64,000 bases of DNA from Psoroptes ovis (GCA_002943765.1 PQWQ01000002.1:2356001-2420000); one strand, 5' to 3'. Shown: positions 25,256 to 39,800, counted from the first letter of the stretch. The notes: a model not told the origin generated them from the sequence alone. Numbers and translations are program-made.

Positions 25256-27544
25256 TTTAGGAATTTCTGTTGTAACAACACCAACACCAAAAAACAAATG
25301 AAAACATTATTTGAAAAATTCCCATCTTCGCATACTGATTTGACATCTTTAAACTTAAAAAACGAACTGATGAGGATACGGTGATCAAGCGATTCATCAT
25401 CGAAAGACGAAGGCAAATACGAAAACATAATTCAAACAAAACAATTCAATAATTTGACAGTTGTCAAATTACACTAAACAATCATATAAACAAAATACTG
25501 AAAAAAATTTGGATATTCAATAATTATCATAATAAATTAATATCCGAATAAATCAACACATTTGAACGATAATAATGATAATAAATAATAAGTTTTAATT
25601 GGTAAATTCAATAATAAAACAAAAAAATGATTGAAAATCAAGTTTGAAAATTAAAAAAAAAAATTGATTATAATTCAAATGTCAAGAAATATGAATGAAT
25701 GAATTGAATGATGATGATATTAACATGATGATGATTATTTGAATTGTTTAATTTTTTCAAAAAAATTTTCATGTTTATTTATTTATTCATTTTTTATAAT
25801 TCGAGGAAATACAGAATCGTTTGATCATCATTTCGATTGACAATAAATTTGAATAATTGATTAATTATGATTCAAAAAGGAAAGAAAACACGACTATTAT
25901 GACTAGTTTCTTTCGACACAATTGAATTTTCATATATAAAGATAAATGTGAATCATAAATTAAATTTGATTAATTAGAAAAAAATTATCAGATTTCTTAT
26001 ATAAATTTTATCTTTGTTTTGTTTGTAAATAATAAAAAAAAGAGAAATGAAAAAATTCACTAAAAATCAATTAATGTGTTTGTAGAAATGTGTGAATTCG
26101 TGCATGATTGAAATAATTAAAGTTTTAAAAATGATGTACATTAATATTTGTCAAATTACAATAAAAAAAAATGAAATGAATAAACAAAGAAAAAAAACAA
26201 TCATTGAAATATTAATAAATCAAATAAAAATATGTTCAAATAGATTCAAAGACATTTTGGTCGGTTTATCCATCATCAAGTTATGATCTCGTTGAATCAA
26301 TATGAGCCAACGGCCATTGAAATCGTAAACTTGACGAACTCAATGGAAAAAAAACCAATATCTTTGATGAATGATAGAATTAGCTGGCAGTAATTTTCAT
26401 TTTTGAATAAATGTTAGTGTACATATCAATTGCTAAATATTTATATTAATGTTTATCCGTGGTGTGTTTTTGAAATGAAATTTTTCCTTATTTTTTGGCT
26501 GCAAAGGATGCAAATAGCGATTTGATTGTTTCATTTTTTTGTTTGTTAGATTTTAAATTATAAATATGAATTTAAATACAACAGATATTTGTATAAAAAA
26601 ATGAACGAATAAATTAATTAATGATGATGAAAGATGATTACAGAGCTACCGAAATATTAGTGAATTATATAACAGAAAAGAAAATGGTATTATTATCACT
26701 GATTAAATGATTAATATTTGTACATTTTACAAACGTGTAGATTATTTCTAATTTTTGTTTTGTTTGTTTTCTGATTTCATAAATTCAAAGTTCAATACTG
26801 TTTCAAGATGTTGTTCTATATAGAAATGAGACAAATAAGTAAGAGAAAAATGATGATGATAATTATACGATTAAATGTTTGAAGTGTCAGTGTGTGTAAA
26901 TGAAAAATGATTCATTGAAAGCTTTCGAGATGATGATTAAGTGATTTGATGATGTGTGTTGATTAAGTCGATAAAGTATGTTGGCACATATGTTTTTAAT
27001 ATTTATATCAGATATTAATCAAAATGGAATATTGTTTTGTGTTTTTGATGATCAAGATGAAGATGGCAAAAATCTCAAGATTAAGACCTATTTAATTGTT
27101 TTTGTTTTTGAAGAAATTGTTTCCAAGTAAATGTTGTAAATATATAAAAATCAATAATTAAAAAAAAAATTGATCTAAATATCGATTTGCGATTGGAATG
27201 TCGACAAAATGTTTTGTTTCTTCCCAAAAAAAAAAGAAAGGTGTATTCACATTTTACAAATTATATAAATATTATATGAAAAATAAGGATATTGAATTGA
27301 GATCAAACAATGGTGATAATAATAATAAAAAATTGATATTATAATTAGTGTCGATATAAATTTTTCGTAGGATGTTGTTGATCTTTTTACAAATTTTTTT
27401 TCTTTTTTTGAATAATTTTTTGAGCAATTCGATAACTTTTCATTTTTTTTTTTTTTGCTTTTGATATTATGCTTTGCACATTTATGATCGATGAATGATT
27501 ATTTTATTGCATTCGTTTCGTTTTATTTTGATTTCTCATTATTA
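25256..27544. other. Intergenic between ABCA start and CadN 3' end
   Basis: No complete gene. The first 180 bp may hold the ABCA 5' leader: an ATG at 25428 opens a short frame that could splice (weak ACC|GTATCC donor) to the acceptor ending at about 25280, in frame with the ABCA ATG. The rest is AT-rich and presumably contains the CadN 3' UTR on its right side. Confidence 0.4.
27503..27508 (-). terminator. Candidate polyadenylation signal of CadN
   Basis: AATAAA on the minus strand about 40 nt past the CadN stop. Another copy occurs at 27523-27528's complement on the nearer side, so the exact end cannot be set. Confidence 0.3.
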
Positions 27545-27804
27545 TTATTCTTCTTCGCTTTCACCTTGCACATACATAACAGCAAGATTTTGAAATCTTG
27601 GACCCCATCGATTTAGATAATCGAAATCTTGCTCATTATCATCCATTGCCGAAGCTAATGAACTTAATGAACCGGCTGTACTACCACAACCTTCATATGC
27701 ATAATTTCTAAGATCATCAAATGGCGGCGCATTTGGATCGGTGTCGGCTTTTTCTAGATTTTCTCTGATTAATTCACCAACATCAGGATGACCATCTGGT
27801 GGAA
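27545..27804 (-). CDS. CadN: CadN last exon: beta-catenin-binding tail
   Basis: Acceptor AAATTAAAG ends at 27805. The exon codes roughly residues 3207-3292 and stops at 27545-27547. It contains PNAPPFDDLRNYAYEG, GSTAGSLSSL and QDFDYL, the conserved acidic/serine core that binds beta-catenin in classical cadherins, then an acidic end, GESEEE. The preceding intron is only 63 bp. Confidence 0.93.
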
Positions 27805-30800
27805 CTTTAATTTGAAAAGGAAGATTTATTAATTAAATGACAAAATCTATGAAATCACCAATCTTACATTGACGCTGACGCATATCTTTGATCATTGTTG
27901 GTTTACCGGGTATTGTTGCTCCAGTAGGATCGATAGGAATGCGGAGTGGTGTAATATCATATGCATTCATATCATCTTCTCCACCGCCTTCATCATCATA
28001 GCTGATAATATTTTCACGGACATCATCATCGACATCATGGCCAAATTTTTGATGTGGGCGTTTACTTCGTTTGTAAATCAAGAAGGCAGCAATCAAAACT
28101 GTGAAAATTAAAAACGAATAAATTAAAAAATTTGAATGACTTAAAATAATAAATGAAGATGAAGTAAACGAATCTCCAATAATAGAACCCCAGATTCATA
28201 AAAAGGCAGTGCTCAGTGAATAATTTGTCTTATTTGATCTTACTTGAATAGAATATAACACATAATAAAATTATGAGTAATGCATCCATTCCTAAGCCAA
28301 CCGCTGCTTTACCGCGTCGCAATAATGGTCCTTCTTCACAGCTACAATTATCACAGTGAAATCCTTCTAATTTACAATCACAAGAAAATCCACCACCATT
28401 GGGGATATTATAACAAACACCACCGCGACCACATGGGTGCCATTCACATTCATTTCTATCTTCACAACTCAAACGATTCGGTGTCATTTGAAATCCGGTC
28501 GGACAGCTAAAATCAATTAGAATCATTATTAATAAATTGAACAAATGTGATGCGATTCATATTATTAAAGAATATATGACCATCACTATTGATTATTAGA
28601 ATGTTTAGTAAGACATGAGGAAATGTATGAAGAGAGACATAAATTATTTTTTAGAAAAAACATGAAAAAAGCAAAGACATGAAACACTGCTCTGAGATTC
28701 AAATTGAAGATGTTTACTGAACAAATCAGACACATACTAATAAAATTGAAGGCCAATATAAGTATGATGATTAATGCTGAATTACTAAGTTGTAGCTCTT
28801 TACCGATGCGTAATGCATTACAATATTGACCTGAGAAATGTGGCAAACATTGACAATGAAATCCTCGTCCTTCTGGTAGATTCATACAGGTTCCACCATT
28901 TAGACAAGGATTCATTGGATAACATTCATCTAAATCGGTACAATTTTTTCCATCACCAGTTGAACGAAATCCAAGTGGACATCTTTAGATTAAATAGTTA
29001 CAAGTTTGACGAAAGGACGAATAGTGAAAAATTATTTTGGTTAAAAATAGAGATTATGGAAAAAGAAAAGAAATTAAGCAAAGTTTTAAAGGCGATTATT
29101 ATTAACGATAGATTTAAAATAAATCGATTAAATGGATATCAAATCGCCAAACATACCTGCATTCATGTAAATTCCATAAATCAATACATTCGAATGGATG
29201 ATTACAATGTATTCCTTCACATGGATTATTAGATGGACATCCAGTGATAATATTTCTTGCTTCTACAACGAACGCATTTTCTGATCCATTTTCCATGGGT
29301 AATTGACGGCCATCCAAACGTATATCAGCCATACAACCTGATTAAATATGATCATAATAAATGATAAATGAAAAACACAAAAAAAGGCAATTTCAATATA
29401 CCTTCAACATAATCGAAATCAACAATATATTGTGAAGGACCGACGATCTGTGCAAATCCACCCGCCATAACATTTTGTTTATCAACCAATAACAATTGAT
29501 GTAAACCTTCATAATCAGTGATTTCATTTGATCGACGACCACCGCCTCCATCTAATGCGATCGAAGCTGTAGAACCATATCGTTGAACTTTGACTGTATG
29601 CCATTGTCCATCTGAAACCGAAACAAATGGCAGCCATAATTCACGCTCTTCAAGATTATTCAGATTGAAACGGAATCGTAGTTTTTTATCTTTGATTTCT
29701 AAAATCCAATATTCGCGATAATGTTTACTGGCTACGCGGAATAATTCGCCATTCTTTTGTCTTGTACGAAATTGTAATTGTATTTCATTACGATATGGAT
29801 CCGGATCGAACGAAATAGCATATTTAATGTAACTATTTGTTTGAAACATTTTGGACATAGTTTCTCGATCACAATTCGGTCCTGTCCAACCAGGTTCACA
29901 TAAACATCTTGCCGAATTAAAGCTAGCCATACATTCGCCATTAGCACATCGACCATAAACAGAATTTGCTTTACATAATTCTTCTGATATTTGGCATCCA
30001 GGTTCGGAATTAGAATACGATCCAGGTGAGCCAAGGTCGTACATAACACTATTATGTATCAAATTTCTTATGCATCCATTGAAACCAATTTTAGTTGGGA
30101 GATTGAAATAATTAGCATTAGCTAATAATGGTGAGATGCCTGATGATGATAATTTTTGATATAAACCTCCAACTTGTAATGGATTATTCACATTTAGAAA
30201 TTCATTGAATCCAACGATTTGTGTGATATTTTCACAACGAGATCGATCTACTCTCATTAAATCATCATCATTGAATCGTATACCAGCACAATTATCGACT
30301 AGAATTCTTGCAGTTTCTTTTGTCCAGAAAATATCAATGCGATGCCATTCACCATCATGCAAATCGCCAATAGGATGGACAGTCAATTCAGCTGTACCAG
30401 ATCCGAAATCAATCAAAAGTCTGGGATTGCCACGTTGTAACTCAAGTGATATGAAATCAGTAATCTTATATTCGCCATCAATAGGTTCGCCCATTGGACC
30501 ATTATAGAACAATAAACCACTTGGGGTACGGGTCATGAATTCAATTGATAAATGAGAATCAGAGCAGACTTGTAATGGTGGATACCAAGCCCAGCCATCA
30601 CCATGGAATGTACGTGACGGCATTTCGCAACGTGGACCAGTATATCCACGAGGACATGTACATAATGCTCCAACCAATGAATCGGTACATCGACCACCAT
30701 TCAAACAATGAGGTGGCATTTTACGGCATGTTTCAGTTTCATCAAAATCTCTTGGACCACAAGTACATTTTGGTCGAACACCAACATTTACGCCAACAAA

Positions 30801-33800
30801 TGATGTGCGGTTGGCGTTGACGAAGATTGGTTGAGGATAAATTTCCAATACATTTGTACAGCTTGCACCTTCACAATTCTTATTTTCGACTAAACATTCA
30901 TCAATTCCAACCATTGTGATATTGATGCCAACTTGATGCTCAATAACTTTACGATTCAATGTGACTGCACCATCTAAAAATACGGATTTCAAATATGGTG
31001 ATCCATGAGCTGAAAATCTTATATCAGTTACAGGTGGTCTTTCAGATCTTGTTATAACACTGAATACATCAAGATTTTCACGTTGCACTTTCAAAATACG
31101 AGCCAAAACATCTTTGAATTTTTCATATTTACTTTTTTCTTGTTTTTGTTTATGCGGGAACCAAACACGGATGAAATCTTCTGCGGTGATGCCGCTTACA
31201 CGTATTGAGCCAGAATTATAGACAGCTTCTTCAGGTAATTCACGTACTACAACGGTGACATTAGCAGGCACATTTTGTGTGTGTTTACGATCATGAACAT
31301 TGAATCGTAAGAAATATTCACCATTAGTAACATTTTTCATTGTTATCATACCATCATCAGTATTTAAATCAAACAATGGATGAGCAACACCACCATCCCA
31401 GATAAATGATTTATCAGGCAAATCCCAATCATCAAGATCTTCAACATGAACTCTTCCGATAGGCGTCGGAGGTGATTGCCCGAGAAAATTGTATACGAAT
31501 ATATTCTTACTACCAGGATACATGCGATTATCATTTATATCACCGATTATTACAGTTAATGTTGACGTCCCTGATTTTGATGGATAACCACTATCTTTTA
31601 TGACAATAGGAACAAGATATTCTTTTTGTATTTCACGGTCGAATTCCTTTTTTGAAGTCACGATTGCCATACCATCACCATTAGCACCTTTATGATCTTG
31701 ATGAACATCGAAAAATTCTTTTATCGTATCTGATGCATCTTTCGATAATCGAAATGTAAATGGTGGTCCATTGTTTCGTGAACGATCATCATCATCTGTG
31801 GCAAGAATTTCTTCAACTTTAGTTGGACCTTGATGCTCCATAATCACGGGTCTATAATCTTTCAAAAATCGTGGTGCATTGTCATTGACATCAACTACGA
31901 TAACAGTCAATGTTGTTGTAGCAGTTCTAGCCGGTATGCCATCATCAATTGCTAATATTTTGACATGATGCCGCGGGGTATCTTCCCGATCTAGCATTCG
32001 TTGTGTTTTGACAACACCGTCTTGACCAATAGTGAATTGTCTCTTTTTATCCGATGATCGATCAATAGCATAGCTTACGTGTGATTTGCCACCTTGATCA
32101 GCATCGTGGGCGACAAATGTAGCTAATGGAGTTCCGATATTGGCATCTTCTTGTACAGTGACATCTAAATTAGTTTCTTTGAATTCCGGTTTATTATCAT
32201 TAATATCACGTAATCGGATGTAAACTTTAGCATAATCCACATGATATGATTCAGAATTTTCACCACTATCACTAACTTGTATAGTAATATTGAAACCATA
32301 ACGCTGTTGATAATCTTCATAATCAAGCGGTTTAGCTACTTTCAATGAACCAGTACCATCTGAATTGGTGACCATTGTAAATTTATCAGCACCAACTGAA
32401 TTCTCCAAAACACGATAACTAAATCGATTTGTTTCAAGTAAATCTTGATCGTTAACAGAAACAACAAGTATAGGATTTTCTGGTAACATTTCACCATCCG
32501 TTTCATCCACTTCAACACTCCATTCTTTTTTGGTGAATTCAGGAGGCATATCATTGATATCGCGTATTTTAATTGTCGCTGACCCAGTACCTTTGAGACC
32601 ACCACCATCAGTTGCAACCACTTTGATAACATATTCGGGGTTTTGTTCACGATCTAAACAGCAAACTAATGTCGAAATAGTGCCAGTATCTTCATCAATT
32701 TTGAATATCAATTCACCACGTTCATTGACTGGATTTTGTTCGATCGCATATTTTAATCGAGCATTAGAACCTTCATTTGGATCATCATAATCGACTGCAG
32801 TCATTGTCATTACAGTCATGTCAGCAGTACCATTTTCAGTGACGTTTCCTTCATATCTTGATTGTGGGAAAAATGGTGCATTATCATTAATATCACGCAG
32901 ATTTACTAATACATCAGCATAACCAACAAGACCGTTGCCGCCTTCATCTTCAGCGAATACAGTGAAACGCCATTGTGACCTACCAGTAGGTAGATCACGA
33001 TCCAATGGTTTCAATACATAGATTTCACCCGTCGTTGAATTGATCGAAAATTTACTATTACGCGGATTCTTATCGTCAATACCTTGGCCTGTTAGAAAAT
33101 ATACGATTGCTTGGGGACGATCACGATCACCATCAGTTGCAGTAACCTATAGTTATGGCAAAAAGAAATTATTAGTATCAAAATATATGCACATGAATAA
33201 TCAAAAATAGTGTGTTCAATCATCAATTAGATGAAAATATGGTCAGCGTTGAGGTGATGATAAAATTATAACACATTCTGCGTGAGGTATTAAAATTTAT
33301 AAAGATTGGTATACCTTCAGTATCATTTTGGGTAAATCATGGTCATCTTCTTCAAGTATTTCGGTTTCATATGAACTTTGATCAAATTTAGGTGGTAAAT
33401 CATTAATATCTTTAATGAATAAACGGACTTGGGTTGAATTTTCATGTAATGTATCCGATGCTACCAAGGTCAAATTATACTATTCGGGTATTAAAAATTT
33501 TATCAAACAAAAAATAATAAAATCAAATTAATAAAAAAAACGAAAAATGATTGAAACAAGGAAACAAGAATAAGAAATCAGGAAAAATAAGAGAAAAATG
33601 TATGGGCGATTTCGATTTGAAGAATTTAATTTGCCAACCAAATTTTACATTTGATGTTTCAAAAATTTTTGATCCACACTTTTTCGATTATTATTGATTC
33701 ATATAAAATTAACCTGTAAAACTCTTTTCGGTAACATTCGATCATCTTCTTCAGTTATTTGTGTTTCATATGTTGGCCTATCGAATATTGGTGGATTATC

Positions 33801-36800
33801 ATTAACATCATTCACATGTATAACAACATGAGTGAAATTTTCATTTAAATTATCCGATGCAACCAAACGTAATTTATACTATGATATTATTCGACGTTTG
33901 TATCCATTTTGAATTTTGTAAATAAAAAGATACAATGATTATTTGAATTAGAAATCTTGATTAATTTGGAATACTGCAATTCAAATCGTTATAACTCAAA
34001 AAATAATAAAAAAAATAGCAAATTTCAAAGGAAAATGGAAAGCTAAAAGGAAAGAAAAAGATTCAGATATATTTGAACGTAGCAAACCTCTTTTCTTGAT
34101 TCATAATCAAGTGGGCCGGCAACATAAATTGCTCCGGTTTCATTTTTCACGGCAAACGCACCACCATGATTGCCACGTGTGATCTCATAACGTATTTTGG
34201 ATGCTATAATTAAAAAAATTATTTAAAAAATTATCATTCATAATGATAGGAATGCTTAATTTACATTCATCTTTATCTTTAGCCGTGACAGTTATAACCG
34301 TATGATGGATGTCTTCATCTTCATTAACTTCGGCATCATAAAGGGCTTGATCAAAATATGGAGGATTGTCATTTTTATCACCAATTGCAATACGAATATA
34401 TTTTGTAACTATTGAAATAGTGAAGTGAAAAAATTGCATTATTTCTATATGATAAATTAAAAATTCTAATATCTAATTACCATAATTTGGCTCATTATTT
34501 TTCATGTTTGGCCGTGCTGATGGTGCACCATCTTCAGCTCTGACCAATATGGCATATGCTTGTTTTTCTTCACGATCAAATTCAATGTTTGTGAAAATTT
34601 CACCTGTTTCACGATCAATTTTGAATGGTGGATTATTTTCTGAACCTTTTGGCATTATTGAATAGTAAACTTTATTGAATGGTGGTGTGCCATCTTTATC
34701 GATTGCTTCAACTTGTGTGACTTTTGTACCAGGTGGCATTCCTTCAAGAACAGTTTCTTGTTCTTTCTCAATAAACAGTGGTATTTCATCGTTTACATCC
34801 ATAAGATAAATATGTACAGTTGCTTCAGAGCCTAATTGTTGTACACCATTATTTTGTACACGTACAGTTAAATTATATTGATTGATTTTCTCATAATCAA
34901 GAGGTTGATTCACGCAAATATCAGCCCATATTTCATCGCCTTCACCAGGACTTTGTATGACATAAAATGTATCTTTTTTATTGGTTTGTTCGGTGCCACC
35001 TTTCATTAGTGTATAAAATACAGTCGGATTGTCAGGTATGCCTGAACGTGCTTTGATCGATATTACTTTATGACCGATTGGTACATTTTCTGGAATGCGT
35101 ATCGGACCATATTCTGGTTTATCCCAAATAGGTGGATTATTCGCACGATCAACGACATCGATTGAAATATCTACTGTGGCACGATGTTGAGGATAACCAT
35201 TGTCAGTTGCTATAGCTCTCATAGAATAATGATCACCATCAAGTGGTCGAGCAAGACTAATCCAACCAGATTCATGATTTATATTAAAATAGCTTAAATC
35301 TGAATGTCGATCTAATGCTGTAAGATTATAGGTGATAATACCGTTCATATCGGCATCTTCATCTGAAGCTGATACACGAAGAATATTAGTACCTAAGGCT
35401 GTATCTTGACGGACATATTCTTTATATTCTTGTCGATCAAATAACGGTGGATTATCATTTATATCTGTGATTTCAACCTGAAGATAATATAAAATTAATG
35501 CAAATTAACAATCACAAAATTAATTTATACATACTTTGAATGAGCAAACACCTTCAAGTGGCGGTGAACCACGATCAGTTGCTTTAACAGTGACTGATAC
35601 AAATCGACCATCATCACCTTCACGATCGAAAACTTTATTCGTTTTCACTTCACCAGTTATTTCATCGACAACAAATTTTGTTCCTTTTTGATTTGGCTGT
35701 TGTACGATTGAATATCTAACTTGACCATTATGACCTTTATCTTGATCAGTAGCCTTTACTGTAATTACATGAGTTCCACTTGGTGCACCTTCTTCAACTT
35801 TAGGCTCATATGAACCACACTCATCGAATACAGGTTTGTTATCATTAACATCAGTGATGAAAACAACAACCAGAGCAGTACTTGTATGAATTGTACGAGC
35901 ACCATTACGGCAACAAGAACCATCATCACGAGCAGTTACATTTAATTCATATTTGTCTTTATCTAATTCAATATTTCCTGATGTCAAACGAATGACACCA
36001 GTTCGCTCTTCAATTGTAAACATTCCAGATGTTGTGCCACCGCCAACGAATCCAAATAGAATTCCATCACCATCTTTATCACTGGCTACAACTGTTGTGA
36101 CCAATGTGTCGGGACCAGCATTTTCATCAACATTGGGCGTATAAACATCTTGCGAGAATTTCGGCACCTCATCATTTTTATTTTCAGTATAAACGCGAAC
36201 AGTGGCTGTACCGGTCAATGGTGGATCACCTTTGTCGGTTGCTCGAACTGTGAATACATATGTATTGTTCATGTCAGCATCTAATCTTTTATTTGATCGA
36301 ATGATTCCTTTAGAATCAATAACGAAATCATCACGATCAACGGTATAAACTATTTCAGCATTCTTTCCTGTGTCTTGATCAGTTGCCGATACTTGTAAAA
36401 TTGATGTACCAATATTGATATCTTCATCGATATTATGAGCCTGATAATCAGGTAACTCAAATCTTGGTGCATTATCGTTAACATCTGTAACTTTGATTGT
36501 TAATTCGACGGATGTTGAAAAGCCGCCTGAATCTTCAGTTGCTGTTACAATCAAATTATAAGTTTTAGGCTGCCGTAATTCTTCATAATCTAATTCTTTA
36601 GCCAGTTTAACAATACCACTAGTTGGTTCAATATTAAATGTGCCAGATCCAGCACTACCTTGTGTTTTCAATGTATAACGTATTTGTCTTTCAGCAAATG
36701 ATTTCGCTTTCACTTCAATAATATCCGAATCTTTACGCTGGTTTTCCGGTATTGTTGTCTCATAATGTGGCATATAGAATTGCGGTGCACGTTTGCCGCC

Positions 36801-39800
36801 CATAATCGATAAACGAGCTTCTTCGGTTGATTGAAATGTACGATCACCAGTCGGACCATTGTGATCTTCAGCTTTTACATAAATAACATATTCTTTATCA
36901 AGCATGAATGGCTCATAACTCTTCACACGAACTTCACCAGTACGTTCATCGACTTCAAAGCGACCACCAGTACGATCACGAACCAAAAAATAATGTATAT
37001 TATGATCAGTATCAGGATCACGTGCTTGTAATTTATAAACAGATTCGCCTGGTTTTGCATTCAATTGTACAACGGCTTGCATCGGCAATGGACGATTAAT
37101 AAAATATGGTTTTTCATCATTCACATCTTTTATATGTATTATAATGCGCTGTCTAACAATATCATCTTTATCTATGAGAAATGAAAAAAAGCAGAAACAA
37201 GGAAAACATATAATTAATAAAGAAATAATTTGGAATAATAGAAATTTTAGCTACTGAAATATATAATATGATTATAATTACAGCAATCAATTTTTCAACT
37301 CATTAAATCATTCAATGGTCAAAGGTCACGAAATTATGCAATCAGTATTGAATGCTATTGCAATGACCTTTGCAAACAAATCATATAGCAAAATACAAAA
37401 ACCAGAATAATTTATTGGATAATGTGCACAAAAATAATGAAAATAATCCATTAAATATTTTGATATAAACATATGAACGATTGGTCAAAGAAAAAATTAC
37501 AAATTCACAATTAACTAAGAGGAGAAAATGTTATATTATAATATCAACAAACAATGTTTGGTAGAAAACAACATTAACGATAATGATAATTATTGTTATC
37601 ACTAGAATTAGAATCGGAATTCAATTTATAAATCCTCCTATTCTTGTATGAATTATTAAAATAATAATTATAATTCAATGAAATAAATGGAGAATTCGTC
37701 TAAATTCATTACATTCAATGGTGATAATAGTGCTGGGCCAAGAGTCAATCAAATTGTAATTTAAAATATTATGAATTCAAAATGAATAAAAAAAATTATT
37801 TTCATACATTTGAAAGCGAAATATCATACATTTTAATCTTTTTAAATCATTTATCAATCAATGATTAAATTCATAGAAACGAAATGAAGAAAAAAACAAT
37901 AAATTTTCTTCCATTTAATAAGAAATTTATTATGAAAAGACAAGTGTTACAGTTTATAAGAATAATAATAATTCAAATAATAACAAAATACATATGAAGA
38001 ACTTTTATCATTTTCATGATCAAATATACTGAAAAAAATGCATGAAAAATGATTAAAAATTGAATGAAAAAACGAAAGAATGAAAAAACACATAATTCAT
38101 TCTGTTAAAAAAACGAATTGAATTCAGATGAACGGATAGAAATCAAATCAAACAAAATCAACTCAACGATATATATCGTAAATCACATTCATATTTGTAT
38201 GGAAGGATAAAAAAAATTTAAATGAAATAAAATTCAATGCAAAATGATTAATTGATTTTCTTTCTTTCAAAATGTTTCATTTATTCAACTTAAAACTATA
38301 GTCCAAGTTGAGAATATGGCATTTTGGAATAAATCTGTGAATACACCATCTGATATATATGCGTGTGATGATGACCATCGAGAATAATAAATTATCATCA
38401 TCTGTGTTAGTATTATTTGAAACTAAATGTGATAATAATGATTTCAAATATTGCAAAAAAAATGAAAACGAATTTCTTTAATTAAAATTCAAAATATTTC
38501 AGAAAAAAAAACGAGCAGGTGCTATATGAGAATCAAATGATTCATGAAAATGATGGAAAAAATCAATTCAACATAATCATTATAAGATTAGAAAATTTCC
38601 ATCTGAAATTTCTTGCAAATTATGAAATTCGCAGCACAGAAACAAAATTGATAATGATAATGCTAATACACAGTTAATATAGTTAATAAAATGTTACAAT
38701 ATTAGATTGGAAAATACTATTTTCATCATTATCGATATCATTATAAGCCAAACATAAACATTGAATAAACTATTTGAAAAATGCATCAAGATATATTCAT
38801 AATTCTTTAATATAATCGAAATTCATATCATTAATAGTTATATTTTCAAGATGCTAAATTATCAATAATTTATTCATCAACAGTCATATTCATGATGGCC
38901 AATTGTCAATAATTGTTGATTCAAAAAATGTTGAATAATATCAACATAGAAATACTGAAATGATAAGACAGAAAAACAAATCATAGATTTAACAACATGA
39001 ATTTCGTTGTGATTAAATGATCCATTGTAGAAAGAAAATAGGATAATTTTGAAATTCTTAATTATTATTTGCATTACTAATATTAATTTTCAATTATCAT
39101 TTTTCCGGCCAAAATTATCTTAAAAAATGAATGTATCATAGCGAAATTGAATAGAATTCTATGGCGAAATACCATCGGAAGAAAAACCGTTCATTTCCCA
39201 AGTTCAAGTGATCAGTTGAATGGAGGAAAGTTTCACCGAAATAAAAAAAAAAAATTTAATAAAAAATTAATTTCTTTTCAATCAGAGTCTTGAAAACACA
39301 ATGGCAAAATCAATCGACCATAAAATTTTTTCCTATCTCTCCGCTTTCTTTTTCTTTTCAAAAAATATTTCATTTTCAAATTTGCATATTGCTGCAAAAT
39401 CAATCGGTATTTCTATTTGGTATGCTGTGTGTGGTAATTGTTTTCCAAGACACACACTAAAACACACCACACATGCAATACAAACACCAAACAAAAAAGA
39501 ATTTGTAAATCAAATCAAATCAAAGAAAAAATATTCATAATTGAAAAACCAAACCAAACCACGAACACACACAGCATGTAAAATTGTAAAATTCTTATTA
39601 TCATTTCATTTCAATTCATTGTCATTGAATAGATCTTGAATTATTTGAAATCTGAACGAACATATATAACTGACTTTTATGAATTTCATTTATTTTTCAT
39701 TTTTCAAATGAAATTCTTTCATCATTTTACCATCATTTCTATTGCACAAAACTGAAATAAGAGATAAATGTTGTTATGAAACACACACAGGAAATGTGAA

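Noticed and set aside
25257..25439. Upstream frame before the ABCA ATG
   Set aside because: Could hold a 5' exon, but the frame as a whole is not compatible with ABCA; only a weak donor allows joining, so it was not added to the gene.
28586..28737. Open frame continuing past the donor of CadN exon B
   Set aside because: Read-through would give a hydrophobic tail ending at a stop. The GTATGT donor at 28737 is the one that matches the phase of the next exon. A truncated isoform by intron retention remains conceivable.
29732..33000. Several open frames overlapping the large CadN exon (for example 29732-30049, 30205-30507, 30545-30820, 32342-32650)
   Set aside because: Shadows in other frames of a strongly coding exon.
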